A DNA stretch of 64,000 nucleotides from CALMBW01 sp963779645 (GTDB lineage: Bacteria > Actinomycetota > CADDZG01 > WHSQ01), in the NCBI GenBank assembly GCA_963779645.1, contig CAVZYX010000005.1, positions 682,001 to 746,000 of the forward strand. The letters are read 5' to 3'. Of this stretch, positions 35,799 through 45,140 are shown in pieces (position 1 is the first letter of the stretch; each line of letters opens with the position of its first letter). The notes under the pieces were generated by a model. It was not told the origin of the DNA, did not search any database, and saw only the letters and a program-made list of their open reading frames with translations. Position numbers and translations under genes: made by a program.

Positions 35799-38165
35799 AT
35801 GAGTAAACGAGCGAAGTCGAAGTTCGAACCGCGTACAAGGATGCAGCGGTTCCTGCTTCGCTATGGGTGGCTCTTCCCTCTGGGCACGATCGCGGTGGGG
35901 GCCGGGGTCCTCCTGGTCACCTATGCATTCGCAGCGATCCCATTGCCTCAAGACATCGAGATCTCGGCCTCAACGCAGGTGTACGACGTCAAGGGCCGCC
36001 TAATCGGCACCTACTCAGACGAGGGTTACCGCGAGCTGATCAACATCGATGAGTTGCTCGACAAGAAGCCCTACATCGGACAAGCGGTTATCGCCGCCGA
36101 GGACAAGGACTTCCGTGAGCACAACGGGGTGTCGGTCAAGGGAATCGTCCGGGCCGCGTGGGCCAACCTCACCGGCGGCGAGGTTCAGCAAGGTGGATCG
36201 ACGATCACGCAGCAGTACGTGAAGCAAGCGATCCTCCAAGACCCGTCGAGAACGATCACTCGAAAAGCCAAGGAAGCCATCCTTGCCATCAAGCTCGAGC
36301 GGGAGTATTCGAAGGACGAGATCCTGGCCTTCTATCTCAACACGATCTATCTGGGCCGCGGTGCCTACGGGATCGAGGCGGCCGCCGATGCGTACTTCAA
36401 TAAGGACGCCGAGCAGCTAACCCTTTCCGAAGCGGCCTTCCTTGCTTCGATCATCCCGTCACCGGAGTCGTATCAGCCCGATACGAACAAGTTGGAGGCG
36501 AAGGAGAGACGTGACCGCGTTCTACAAGAGATGGTCACGGAGGGTTACGTCACGCAAGCGGAAGCTGATGAAGCCTCAAAGGGCAAGGTCAAACTCGATC
36601 CGGGGATAACTGCACAGGACCGAGAGAAGGAGCAGGTGGCCGCCTACTTCATGGAGTGGCTGCGCAAGAACTTCCTTGAGGAAGAGTTCCGCGATTGCCT
36701 TTACAAGTGCGGACTGAAGATCTACACAACGCTCGACCTCGATATGCAACATGCTGCCGAGGAATCCGTTGCCACGGTTCTCAATCTGGAGACCGATCCC
36801 CAAGCCGCGCTAGTCACGATGACGCCCAGAGGTGAGGTTCGGGCGATGGTCGGTGGCTGGACGAAGTGCAAGTTAGGGAGTCCTAGCTGCATCAACGGGA
36901 AATCCTTCACGAAGACGGAGGTGGCACACGGCTTCAACTACGCGACAACGTTCCCGGGTCGTCAGGCAGGGTCGGCCTTCAAGCCGTTCACGTTGATGAC
37001 TGCGATCGACGAGGGGATCTCTCTTAACTCGACGCTGTCGGGTAAGTCCCCCGCGATCATCGACGAGGAGATCTGCTACACGAACGGCCTTCCATGGGAA
37101 GTCGACAACTACGGTGGGTCCTCATTCGGAAACATGAACCTGATCGCTGCGACGACCAGTTCGGTCAACACGATCTACGCGCAGCTCGTTGCGGAGGTCG
37201 GTCCCGAGAAGGTCGCCGACATGCTCGAAGAGTTCGGCTTCAATCCCAAGTACGGAGAAGAGGAGATCTCTGCGGTTTGCTCCCTCGCCCTGGGGACCTA
37301 CGACGTGACTCCGCTCGAGATGACAAGGGCGTACGCGGGGTTCGCCGGCCGGGGGGCCGTACCTCACGTGGTGCCCGTTCGGTACGTAACTAACGCCGAC
37401 GGCGAGTGCGTGATCGAGTACCTCCCGAGACGTGGCGACTGTGAGGAGGAGGTCGACAACTCTCCCGATCAGGTGGTCGAGCAGAATTCCGCGGACGTGC
37501 TCACCTCTGCGCTAGAGACGGTGGTTACGAGCGGAACGGCAACCAACGCCAACATCGGCCGGCCGGCCGCCGGCAAGACCGGCACTACCCAGAACAATGC
37601 GAACGCATGGTTCGGCGGCTACGTACCGCAGATGGCAACGGCGGTGTGGGTCGGTTATCCGATCCAACCGGGGGCGGATGGGAAGCACGCGACTGATTGT
37701 GGGCTCAACATCGAAGACACCGACCGACGCATCGCAGCGCAGAACCGCTGTGGCCTGGACGATTTCATCCCCCAGATGCAGTACTGCTCTGATCCCAACC
37801 TGTGCCGCCCGGTCCACGGGGTCAACGTGACGGGTGGGTCGTTCCCCGCTCAGATCTGGGGCGCCTATATGGCCCAAGCGACGGCCGACATGGAGATCGC
37901 CGATTTCCTCGCGCCTACGTCCTATCCGGGTGAGCTGATCGAGGGCAATCTCGCCAGCCCATCCAGTTCGCCGACCAAGAAGCCGCCCAAGGTCGTGCCG
38001 AGCCCAGAGCCCTCCGAAGAGCCGGAACCTGTACCTTCTGAAGAACCATCGCCGGAACCATCGCCGGAACCAACGATCATCCCAACGCCGGGCCCATCCG
38101 GATCTCCGGATGGAGGTGGCGGCGAAGGTCGAAGGAAGCGACATAGGAGAGGGGCAAGCCCGTAG
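35799..38165 (+). CDS. bifunctional penicillin-binding protein (class A PBP)
   Basis: The 788-residue protein polymerises and cross-links peptidoglycan. A cytoplasmic basic start and one membrane segment (residues about 26-48) precede the GT51 domain (AAEDKDFREHNGVS, GGSTITQQYVKQA). The transpeptidase domain shows SAFK near residue 390, SSVN near 453 and KTGTT near 592. The C-terminus is a Pro/Ser/Glu-rich tail. The position matches ponA1 (Rv0050). ATG at 35799 is well placed. Confidence 0.93.
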   Translation: MSKRAKSKFEPRTRMQRFLLRYGWLFPLGTIAVGAGVLLVTYAFAAIPLPQDIEISASTQVYDVKGRLIGTYSDEGYRELINIDELLDKKPYIGQAVIAAEDKDFREHNGVSVKGIVRAAWANLTGGEVQQGGSTITQQYVKQAILQDPSRTITRKAKEAILAIKLEREYSKDEILAFYLNTIYLGRGAYGIEAAADAYFNKDAEQLTLSEAAFLASIIPSPESYQPDTNKLEAKERRDRVLQEMVTEGYVTQAEADEASKGKVKLDPGITAQDREKEQVAAYFMEWLRKNFLEEEFRDCLYKCGLKIYTTLDLDMQHAAEESVATVLNLETDPQAALVTMTPRGEVRAMVGGWTKCKLGSPSCINGKSFTKTEVAHGFNYATTFPGRQAGSAFKPFTLMTAIDEGISLNSTLSGKSPAIIDEEICYTNGLPWEVDNYGGSSFGNMNLIAATTSSVNTIYAQLVAEVGPEKVADMLEEFGFNPKYGEEEISAVCSLALGTYDVTPLEMTRAYAGFAGRGAVPHVVPVRYVTNADGECVIEYLPRRGDCEEEVDNSPDQVVEQNSADVLTSALETVVTSGTATNANIGRPAAGKTGTTQNNANAWFGGYVPQMATAVWVGYPIQPGADGKHATDCGLNIEDTDRRIAAQNRCGLDDFIPQMQYCSDPNLCRPVHGVNVTGGSFPAQIWGAYMAQATADMEIADFLAPTSYPGELIEGNLASPSSSPTKKPPKVVPSPEPSEEPEPVPSEEPSPEPSPEPTIIPTPGPSGSPDGGGGEGRRKRHRRGASP

Positions 38166-38212
38166 AACCCAAGAGAGCGGTCCCGCAGCGAGCACGAGAA
38201 GCCGGCAACGTC

Positions 38213-39511
38213 GTGCTCGTCGTCCTCCTGGTGTGTACCGCTTTCTTGATGCTCGGCTATCTCAACAAAGCCCGTTGCCTTAATGGGCAGTTCAACGCCC
38301 GTGCCTTCCACGATCACTGCTACAACGATCTGCAACCGTTGTTCGGTCTGCGCACCTACTTCGACATCGACGGTGATCAGGTCAGCGAACACGTTTTCCC
38401 GTATGTAGACGGTTACCGGGACACCGTGGACGATCAAGGCAATCCGATAAGCGAGTTACGCGACGGCGCTATCGAGTATCCCGTTCTCACTGGGCTTTTC
38501 ATGTGGGCGTCGTCGTTGCCCGTCGATAATGCCGACTCGTGGCTCCGGCTCTCAGCCCTCCTTCTCGCACCATTCGGGTTGCTGGCCGCCTTTCTCCTCG
38601 CTCGGATGGCCGGCTGGCGCGCGCTGATGTGGGCCGCGGCCCCCGCACTCGTCTTCTATTCGTTCCACAACTGGGACCTGCTGGTCGTTGCTGCGGTTGT
38701 CGCCGGCATCTGGTTCTGGTCGCGAGGCTCTCCGATCTGGGCTGCCGTTCTCTTCGGGGTCGGGGCGGCTTTCAAGATGTATCCGATCTTCTTCCTCGCG
38801 CCGCTGTTCCTCGATCGGTTCACGGCGGGCGACAAGCGTGGTGCGTTCGGGTCCGCTATAGCGGGATCGGGAACGTTCACGCTGATCAACCTTCCGTTCA
38901 TGATCATCAACTGGGATGGCTGGATAGCGACCTACACGTTCCATTCACATCGGGGGCCCAACTTCGACACGATGTGGTGCGCGATGAAGGATCTCTGCCT
39001 ATCGGCTCCAGGTTGGGATCCATCGAGCCTCAACCGGATCACTCTCGGACTCACAGCGTTGTTCTTCGTAGCGATCCTTGCCGTAGGGCTCTTGCGATTC
39101 CGCTCAGAGGGTGTCTATCCATTCGTCCAGACTTGTGGCGCGCTACTCGCGACGTTCTTGCTGTGGAACAAGGTGCACTCGCCCCAATACACGCTGTGGC
39201 TTCTTCCCTTCTTCGTACTGATCGGTCATTGGATCCCAGCGCTCGTCGGTTGGTCGGCGTATGCCTTAGCCGACGCGTACGTCTATTGGGGCATCTTTCG
39301 CTGGTTCACCGACTACGCCTCCGAAGACCTCCCGATGTCAGAGAAGGTCATGCTCGTCGGGATATGGATGCGGGCGCTTCTTCTGCTGGCGTTCGTCGTC
39401 TACTTCATGCTTGCCAAACGGGCCCATCCACCCAGACCGCCGAACCTGGCGGGGGACCGATCTCCCCGGGTCGACCCGTCGCCGGTTCTGACCGGATCAG
39501 CCTCGGCTTAG
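38213..39511 (+). CDS. GT87-like polyprenyl-phosphate glycosyltransferase (DUF2029 type)
   Basis: The 432-residue polytopic protein has about ten membrane segments and an early periplasmic loop with CLNGQFNARAFHDHCYNDL and IEYPVLTGLFMW, plus FGVGAAFKMYPIFFL later. This is the pattern of GT87 mannosyl/arabinosyl-type transferases. It corresponds to Rv0051 beside ponA1. The acceptor is probably an envelope glycolipid, by inference. The only canonical start in frame is GTG at 38213. Confidence 0.75.
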   Translation: MLVVLLVCTAFLMLGYLNKARCLNGQFNARAFHDHCYNDLQPLFGLRTYFDIDGDQVSEHVFPYVDGYRDTVDDQGNPISELRDGAIEYPVLTGLFMWASSLPVDNADSWLRLSALLLAPFGLLAAFLLARMAGWRALMWAAAPALVFYSFHNWDLLVVAAVVAGIWFWSRGSPIWAAVLFGVGAAFKMYPIFFLAPLFLDRFTAGDKRGAFGSAIAGSGTFTLINLPFMIINWDGWIATYTFHSHRGPNFDTMWCAMKDLCLSAPGWDPSSLNRITLGLTALFFVAILAVGLLRFRSEGVYPFVQTCGALLATFLLWNKVHSPQYTLWLLPFFVLIGHWIPALVGWSAYALADAYVYWGIFRWFTDYASEDLPMSEKVMLVGIWMRALLLLAFVVYFMLAKRAHPPRPPNLAGDRSPRVDPSPVLTGSASA

Positions 39512-39881
39512 GTGCCCCGACCAACAACATCTTGAGGGCTCTGCCGGCGAAAAGCCTGCGTCTCGCGGCGTTCTCAGTCGAGCACGTACTCCCGGTACGC
39601 ACTCTCCCTGCGGCCTTGCGAGACTTGTTTTTCACTCGGCAGAGCCTCGCAAACGTCATTGGCCGGGGCACTAATTGTCTCTGGTCGTCGCTAGGTTCTG
39701 TGCCTGTTCGTCGGAACTTGCGAAACGGTGAGTGGAAAAGGAGGTGCTACCCTTTGTTCGTTGGTGAACCGCCCGGTTCGCCACACAGCTGGATCACACC
39801 CCCTGCCCGACCCGCCGGCATCAACGCGGGAGGGCCTAGGGACCCGGATGGGCCGGGCCCTTGTCCAGAGGAGGACTGCAT
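39512..39881 (+). promoter_or_regulatory. rpsF operon leader region
   Basis: These 370 bases hold no supported gene. A hairpin GAACC-GCCC-GGTTC lies at 39766-39779, and a further GC-rich fold (AGGGCC pairing with GGCCCT) lies just before the rpsF ribosome-binding site at about 39830-39871. In other bacteria this leader carries an S6:S18-binding RNA motif for autoregulation; whether these folds match it was not determined. No convincing promoter was found. Confidence 0.4.
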
Positions 39882-40172
39882 ATGCGGAGATACGAAGCAT
39901 TGGTCATCGTCGATGGCGCTCTCGAAGAGGGCGATGTCGAGAAGGCCGTCACCAGGTTCACCGAGGCCATCGGCACGGTGGGCGGTACCTCGGGCGAGAT
40001 CGACCGCTGGGGTAAACGCCGGTTCGCTTACGAGATATCTCACAAGCACGACGGCTACTACTTCGTTGCTAACTTCGAAGCTCCAGAAGACGGGATCGCC
40101 CGTTTGGAGAACCTGATCAAGGTCGCCGACGAATACGTGCGCGGCAAGATAGTCCGCCCCGAGGCCACCTAG
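39882..40172 (+). CDS. rpsF: 30S ribosomal protein S6
   Basis: The 96-residue protein starts MRRYEALVIVDGAL and contains WGKRRFAYEISHKHDGYYFV, as expected for S6. ATG at 39882 has GAGGAGG upstream. It is the first gene of the conserved rpsF-ssb-rpsR-rplI-dnaB group. Confidence 0.96.
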   Translation: MRRYEALVIVDGALEEGDVEKAVTRFTEAIGTVGGTSGEIDRWGKRRFAYEISHKHDGYYFVANFEAPEDGIARLENLIKVADEYVRGKIVRPEAT

Positions 40173-40207
40173 ACACGCTCGGCGGCAACCCATAAGGAGA
40201 GTTTGAG

Positions 40208-40741
40208 ATGGCAGGAGAGAACACAGTCACACTCGTCGGAAACCTTACGGACGACCCAGAGTTGCGCTACACGCCCTCGGGGGCCGCGGTTGCGAACTTC
40301 ACCGTCGCGGTCAATCGGTATAAAGGCAAAGACCAAGAGTCCGAGCTTGAAGGGTTCTTCAAGTGCAGCTGCTGGCGCGAGATGGCCGAGCATGTAGCCG
40401 AGCTCACCAAGGGTGCTCGTGTGATCGTCGTCGGACGCTTGAAGCAGCGTAAGTGGGAGACGAAGGAAGGCGAGTCGCGCTGGGAGATCGAGGTCCAGGT
40501 CGACGAGGTCGGTCCGTCCCTTAGATGGGCAAGCGCTCAGGTGCAGCGTTCCAATCGTGATTCGGGTCAGCGGAGTGGTGGCGGGGACTTCGGCGGCGCA
40601 CAGGCACAGCCGGCTCAGGCAGGTGGCTACCAAGCTCCCGCTCAGGCTCAGGCTCCGGCTTCCGGCCCCGCGCAGACCGCTCCTGCCGACGACTGGGGCA
40701 CGACGCCCGTCGGCGGTCAGATGGACGAGGGAGGTTTCTAG
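40208..40741 (+). CDS. ssb: single-stranded DNA-binding protein
   Basis: SSB protects ssDNA and recruits repair and replication factors. The OB fold is visible in NTVTLVGNLTDDPELRYTPSGA and FFKCSCWREMAEHV. A Gln/Ala/Pro-rich linker follows. The C-terminal tip MDEGGF is a variant of the acidic DDxIPF-like partner-binding tail. The length is 177 residues. Confidence 0.95.
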   Translation: MAGENTVTLVGNLTDDPELRYTPSGAAVANFTVAVNRYKGKDQESELEGFFKCSCWREMAEHVAELTKGARVIVVGRLKQRKWETKEGESRWEIEVQVDEVGPSLRWASAQVQRSNRDSGQRSGGGDFGGAQAQPAQAGGYQAPAQAQAPASGPAQTAPADDWGTTPVGGQMDEGGF

Positions 40742-40745
40742 ATAG

Positions 40746-40994
40746 ATGGCACGCCCAACGAAGAAAACCGCACCACCGAAGAAGATCGGCAAGAAGAGGT
40801 ATTGCCAGTTCTGCGCAGACAAGGTCGATTACATCGACTACAAGGACGTGGCGCTGCTTCGCAAGTACATGAGCGATCGCGGGAAGATCCGCGCTCGACG
40901 CGTGACCGGATGTTGCTCGCAGCACCAGCGTCTCGTGGCGACCGCGGTGAAGAACGCACGTGAGATGGCTCTTCTCCCTTACTCGTCCCGCTAG
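40746..40994 (+). CDS. rpsR: 30S ribosomal protein S18 (zinc-binding type)
   Basis: The 82-residue protein has the S18 core (VDYIDYKDVALLRKYMSDRG, IRARRVTG). It also has the Cys pattern QFCADK together with GCCSQHQR, the C+ form that binds zinc; zinc-free paralogs occur in zinc-limited actinobacteria. Confidence 0.95.
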   Translation: MARPTKKTAPPKKIGKKRYCQFCADKVDYIDYKDVALLRKYMSDRGKIRARRVTGCCSQHQRLVATAVKNAREMALLPYSSR

Positions 40995-41008
40995 GAGGTG
41001 GCAGATAG

Positions 41009-41476
41009 ATGAAAGTGATCCTGGCGGATGACGTCGAGAGTCTCGGTCATAAGGGTGATGTCGTCGACGTGAAGGACGGCTTCGCTCGGAACTACCTCGT
41101 TCCGAAAGGCCTCGCGATGACGGCGACGAAGGGTGCGCTGAAACAGGCGGAGCAGATGCGCAAGTCGCGGGAAGAGCAGGAGCGCAAGCTCAAAGACGAG
41201 GCCGCGGCCAAGGTGGCGCATCTCAACTCGTCACCCGTCTACATCTCCGCACGCGCCGGTGAAGAGGGCAAGCTGTTCGGTTCCGTTACGAACGCTGATG
41301 TTGCCCGAGCGATCCTCGATCAGCTGGATGAGGACGTGGACAAGCGGAACGTGCTCTTGGAGGATCCGATCCGCTCACTCGGCACGCACCAGGTCGAGGT
41401 CAAGCTCCACGAAGAGGTCTCCGGCCTCGTAACCGTGGAAGTCATCGCTCACGAAGAGGAAGCCGTTCCCGAGTAG
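41009..41476 (+). CDS. rplI: 50S ribosomal protein L9
   Basis: The 155-residue protein starts MKVILADDVESLGHKGDVVD, followed by FARNYLVPKGLA, both characteristic of L9, with a long central helix and a C-terminal domain. It ends the ribosomal part of the operon and is followed by a strong hairpin. Confidence 0.96.
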   Translation: MKVILADDVESLGHKGDVVDVKDGFARNYLVPKGLAMTATKGALKQAEQMRKSREEQERKLKDEAAAKVAHLNSSPVYISARAGEEGKLFGSVTNADVARAILDQLDEDVDKRNVLLEDPIRSLGTHQVEVKLHEEVSGLVTVEVIAHEEEAVPE

Positions 41477-41498
41477 GTCGATCCCCTCATAGATCGTC

Positions 41499-41525
41499 AA
41501 AGGCCGCCCTTCGGGGCGGCCTTTC
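41499..41525 (+). terminator. factor-independent-like terminator after rplI
   Basis: An 11-base inverted repeat, AAAGGCCGCCC and GGGCGGCCTTT, surrounds the stable TTCG-type tetraloop, 22 bases after the rplI stop. A short T run lies at the base. It separates the ribosomal genes from dnaB. Confidence 0.8.
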
Positions 41526-41683
41526 TCGCGAACAAATGTGCGAGATACGCGAAATGATTTCGGGGCGGAGATTCACGCGGATGCTCCACAGATGTTGATG
41601 AAAAGGACCTACGTACTCGCCCGATCCCGCATGCACTCGTCGGCTATCTGAGAGCAAGCGCGCATTCAGAGGTTCTCCACCGG

Positions 41684-41692
41684 TTATCCACA
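41684..41692 (+). promoter_or_regulatory. perfect DnaA box upstream of dnaB
   Basis: The consensus TTATCCACA stands 131 bases upstream of the dnaB start, and a variant TTATCAACA lies at about 41779. The 346-base gap between rplI and dnaB holds the terminator and these sites, with no gene. DnaA control of helicase expression or titration of DnaA is possible. Confidence 0.55.
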
Positions 41693-41822
41693 GCTCCCTA
41701 AGGAAGTTTCCGGGTCTTTCAAGTCGATTCCCCGCCTAATACCGTGAGCCAAGCGAAAAGTGTCGCAGGGTAGAGGTAGTTATCAACAGAGATATGCACA
41801 ATGTCTATTTGGGGGTGTTTGG

Positions 41823-44480
41823 GTGGCTCAGCGGGCTCCAGTTCGTGACCTGAATCGATCGGGTCCGGTTAGCCGTATCCCCCCGCACAATCTCGATGCG
41901 GAGCAGTCCGTTCTGGGAGCGATGCTCGAGTCCAAGGACGCCATCTCCAACGTCATCGGCATCATCAAAGCCGACGATTTCTACAAGCCGGCCCATACCG
42001 AGATCTACGAGGCCATCTCGGTGCTCTACAACAGCAGCGAGAGCGTCGATGCGATCACTGTTGCTGAGGAGCTCAGCCGCCGAGGCAGCCTCGAGAATAT
42101 CGGCGGCAAGCCCTACATCCATGGGCTGCTCGAGGCCTACCCGACCGCTTCTTCGGCGGCTCGTTACGCAGCCATCGTGGAGGAGAACGCACGGCTCCGC
42201 AGGTTGGTGTCGGCAGGCAACGAGATCCAAGAGATCGGCTTCTCACTTCCCGAAGACGTCGACCAGGCCGTCGACCAGGCCGAAGAGATCATCTACAACG
42301 TCGCCGATCGCCGGCTGAAGGACACACTCAATCCGCTTCGTGAGCTCCTGACGGAGAACATGATCCAGATCGAGATGCTCGCCGAACGCGGCGAGTCCGT
42401 AACGGGAGTTACCACCGGTTTCCCCGACCTTGACGAGATCACTTCAGGTTTCCAACCATCGAACTTCATCATCGTGGCAGCGAGGCCAGGGATGGGGAAA
42501 TCGGCGTTGTTGAACGACTTCGCGCTTGCTGCTGCAATGCGGCAGAGTCAACCCGTTCTGATGTTCAACCTCGAGATGAGCCGGCACGAACTAACGAAAC
42601 GATTCTTGGCATCTGAAGCGAAGGTCGATTCGCAGCGCATGTCCAAAGGGACGATGCAGGAGCAGGACTGGAATCGACTCTCTTCTGCTCTGGGCCGCCT
42701 TGCGGAGGCTCCGATCTTCATCGATGACTCCGCCAACATCACGTTGATGGAGATCCGCGCCAAGTGCCGGCGACTGAAGGCCAAGAAGGGCCTCGGCCTC
42801 GTGATCATCGACTACTTGCAGCTGATGCAATCGCCGCGTCGATCCGAGAACCGCCAGCAAGAAGTGTCGGATATCTCGCGGAACCTGAAGATCCTCGCGA
42901 GGGAACTAGAAGTTCCTGTTATCTGTGCGGCGCAGCTGAACCGAGGCGTCGAGTACCGCCAAGACAAACGCCCATTCCTCGGAGACCTACGCGAATCGGG
43001 TTGCCTCACCGCGGACACACGCGTGATGAGATCTGACACCGGGGCAATGGTGACGATGGGTGAGCTCTTCACGTCGGGTGAGCGCAATATCCCGGTGTGG
43101 ACCGTCGATGACGACCTGAAGATGGTCAAAGGGACCATGACTCATGTTTTCTCTAGCGGTGTGAAGAAGGTTTTCAAGATGAGGATGCGCTCGGGCCGAG
43201 AAGTGAAGGCGAGCGCAAACCATCCGTTCCTCACCTACGACGGTTGGAAAGCACTTGAGCGGCTCGAGATCGGGGACGGTCTCGCTATCCCTCGCACCAT
43301 CCGGGAACCGACCAACCACACGGATTGGGCAGACGAGCAGGTGATCCTTCTAGCTCACCTCATCGGAGACGGCAGCCATCTGGCGCGGCTTCCTCTTCGG
43401 TATGCAACACAAGATCAAGAGAACATCGACGCGGTCGTTGAGTCTGCCAAATTCTTCGGAGTCGAGGCGAGAGTGAAGTGGGAGGAGGCAGCTCGTAGCT
43501 ACCAGGTGTTCCTCCCGTCGCCATACCGTGTGACGCATGGACGCCGCAATCCGATAAATCAGTGGCTGGACGATCTGGGTCTTTACGACAAGCGTTCCTA
43601 CGAGAAGTTCATCCCGGACGAAGTCTTCGGCTTACCCAACCGGCAGTTGGCACTCTTTCTCCGTCACTTGTGGGCGACGGACGGCAGCATCAATCTCAGG
43701 AAGTCTGGTGCCACCCGAGCCCCAAGTGCTTACTACGCGACCACTAGCCGTCGATTGGCAGATGATGTGTCGGCTCTCTTGATGCGGTTCGGTGTCGTCG
43801 CAGCTACCACCACAGCTAGGAAAGCTACCTTTCGCGACGGGTACCAGGTGCGAGTTCGCTCTGGACGCCAGCTCCAACGATTCCTGAACGGAGTCGGTGC
43901 GTTTGGACCCAAGGTTGCCGGTGCTCGGCTGGCACAGGAGTACCTGGATACGCACCCGCGGAAGTGGGATGCGGACATGGTCCCGGCGAACGTGTGGCAG
44001 GACGTCATCGTTTCTCAGGCTCGGATGGGTTTGACGATGAAGGCGATGCGAGACGCTACAACCGTGGACTTCAGGCCCACCTTTCATCGCTACGGACCTA
44101 TGCAGCGACAGACCTGTGGAGAGTTGGCAGCCCTCTTACAGAACGAGCACATGGCGACGGCGGCCGAGTCTGAAGTGTTCTGGGACGAGATCATTTCGAT
44201 CGAGTACATCGGTGATGAAGAAGTGTTCGACGCCACGGTGCCCGGCACACACAACTTCGTGGCAGACGGCATCATCGCTCACAACTCATTAGAGCAGGAC
44301 AGTGACGTCGTGATGTTCATCTACAGGGACGAGGTCTACAACTTTGATACTGAACATCGCGGCGAGGCGGAACTCATCATCGCCAAACACAGGAACGGTC
44401 CCACTGGTGTCGTGCGACTTGCGTTCATGAACCAGTTCACGAAGTTCGCCTCGATGGCCCGGGTACCTGGAGCGCGTTAG
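41823..44480 (+). CDS. dnaB: replicative DNA helicase DnaB, intein-containing
   Basis: DnaB is the hexameric replication-fork helicase. The N-terminal domain (PPHNLDAEQSVLGAML) and RecA-like domain (Walker A ARPGMGKSALLNDF; LVIIDYLQLM; GDLRESG) are intact. An intein of 428 residues interrupts the protein after DLRESG and the extein resumes with SLEQDSDVVMFIYRDE. Without the intein the protein is about 457 residues, the usual size. GTG at 41823 has GGGGGTG upstream; the frame is open 21 codons further but without similarity. Confidence 0.95.
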   Translation: MAQRAPVRDLNRSGPVSRIPPHNLDAEQSVLGAMLESKDAISNVIGIIKADDFYKPAHTEIYEAISVLYNSSESVDAITVAEELSRRGSLENIGGKPYIHGLLEAYPTASSAARYAAIVEENARLRRLVSAGNEIQEIGFSLPEDVDQAVDQAEEIIYNVADRRLKDTLNPLRELLTENMIQIEMLAERGESVTGVTTGFPDLDEITSGFQPSNFIIVAARPGMGKSALLNDFALAAAMRQSQPVLMFNLEMSRHELTKRFLASEAKVDSQRMSKGTMQEQDWNRLSSALGRLAEAPIFIDDSANITLMEIRAKCRRLKAKKGLGLVIIDYLQLMQSPRRSENRQQEVSDISRNLKILARELEVPVICAAQLNRGVEYRQDKRPFLGDLRESGCLTADTRVMRSDTGAMVTMGELFTSGERNIPVWTVDDDLKMVKGTMTHVFSSGVKKVFKMRMRSGREVKASANHPFLTYDGWKALERLEIGDGLAIPRTIREPTNHTDWADEQVILLAHLIGDGSHLARLPLRYATQDQENIDAVVESAKFFGVEARVKWEEAARSYQVFLPSPYRVTHGRRNPINQWLDDLGLYDKRSYEKFIPDEVFGLPNRQLALFLRHLWATDGSINLRKSGATRAPSAYYATTSRRLADDVSALLMRFGVVAATTTARKATFRDGYQVRVRSGRQLQRFLNGVGAFGPKVAGARLAQEYLDTHPRKWDADMVPANVWQDVIVSQARMGLTMKAMRDATTVDFRPTFHRYGPMQRQTCGELAALLQNEHMATAAESEVFWDEIISIEYIGDEEVFDATVPGTHNFVADGIIAHNSLEQDSDVVMFIYRDEVYNFDTEHRGEAELIIAKHRNGPTGVVRLAFMNQFTKFASMARVPGAR
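43002..44285 (+). mobile_element. DnaB intein with LAGLIDADG-type homing endonuclease
   Basis: The element starts with Cys1 (CLTADTRVMRSDTG) and ends with the His-Asn of GIIAHN, followed by extein Ser, so the splicing residues are complete. Block B is ASANHPFLT. Endonuclease blocks are LLAHLIGDGS (near residue 118) and LRHLWATDGSINL (near 223). The insertion site is the conserved DLRESG/S(I/L)EQD position also used by the mycobacterial and cyanobacterial DnaB inteins. Confidence 0.93.
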
Positions 44481-44496
44481 AAGCTGGAAGGCGCAC

Positions 44497-45123
44497 TCAG
44501 ACGCGGCAACTCTGGCCTGTCATCGCGATCACGTACGGCCATTCGAGTTGGAACTTTCTTTGCACGCCTAGCACTTTGAAGGTGAGTTCTGAAGTCGAAT
44601 CCCATGTGGATGACTCTCTGGCGATGCACTTACCGGACATGAACTCGAATCCGGCAAGACGCGCCTCGCCTGGTTCAAGTGTAAAAGGTTCGAACTCTTC
44701 GAGGCCCGCGAAACTCGTCCCGGTCACGCCCAACGCTTCCTCTTTAGGGCCGAGCAGAGTGGTTGTGGGACGGAACCCATATGTCACATCGTTTACTGCC
44801 ATCTCGTGAGGGTCGGCTAGAGCAGTGATCGTTACCGGCAACCACCCTGTGTTCTCGAGAGACAGCATCATCCGAAACGTTGTTCCCGGAGGTGCGGACT
44901 TAAGAAACTCGATCGTGTCCGGTCCCTCACCACCACGCATCACGGATTCGGTATCGGCGTTGAGGCTACTCATGTTGCTCAACTGCAAAGGTTGGTACTC
45001 GCCCAGATACATACGGAAACCGATCCCCGCAAGGACGAGGAGAAGGAGGAAACCGCGCACGATCCACGCCAAGCGCGTTGTTCGACCACGAGTTATCTCA
45101 GGGGTAAGGGTTGCATCCGCCAT
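44497..45123 (-). CDS. hypothetical membrane-anchored protein
   Basis: The 208-residue protein has an N-terminal membrane anchor (AWIVRGFLLLLVLAGIGFRM) and an extracytoplasmic beta-rich part. Segments such as LENTGWLPVTITALADP suggest an Ig-like or CARDB-type fold. No family is assigned. ATG at 45123 is preferred because the frame upstream runs into the tRNA-derived repeat. The gene is convergent with dnaB. Confidence 0.65.
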   Translation of the reverse strand: MADATLTPEITRGRTTRLAWIVRGFLLLLVLAGIGFRMYLGEYQPLQLSNMSSLNADTESVMRGGEGPDTIEFLKSAPPGTTFRMMLSLENTGWLPVTITALADPHEMAVNDVTYGFRPTTTLLGPKEEALGVTGTSFAGLEEFEPFTLEPGEARLAGFEFMSGKCIARESSTWDSTSELTFKVLGVQRKFQLEWPYVIAMTGQSCRV

Positions 45124-45140
45124 GCAGACCAAGCATATCG

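Noticed and set aside
38539..40116. 525-codon plus-strand frame overlapping the GT87-like gene and rpsF
   Set aside because: It runs through two supported genes in a different frame and its composition (Arg, Ser, Pro rich) is typical of a shadow frame.
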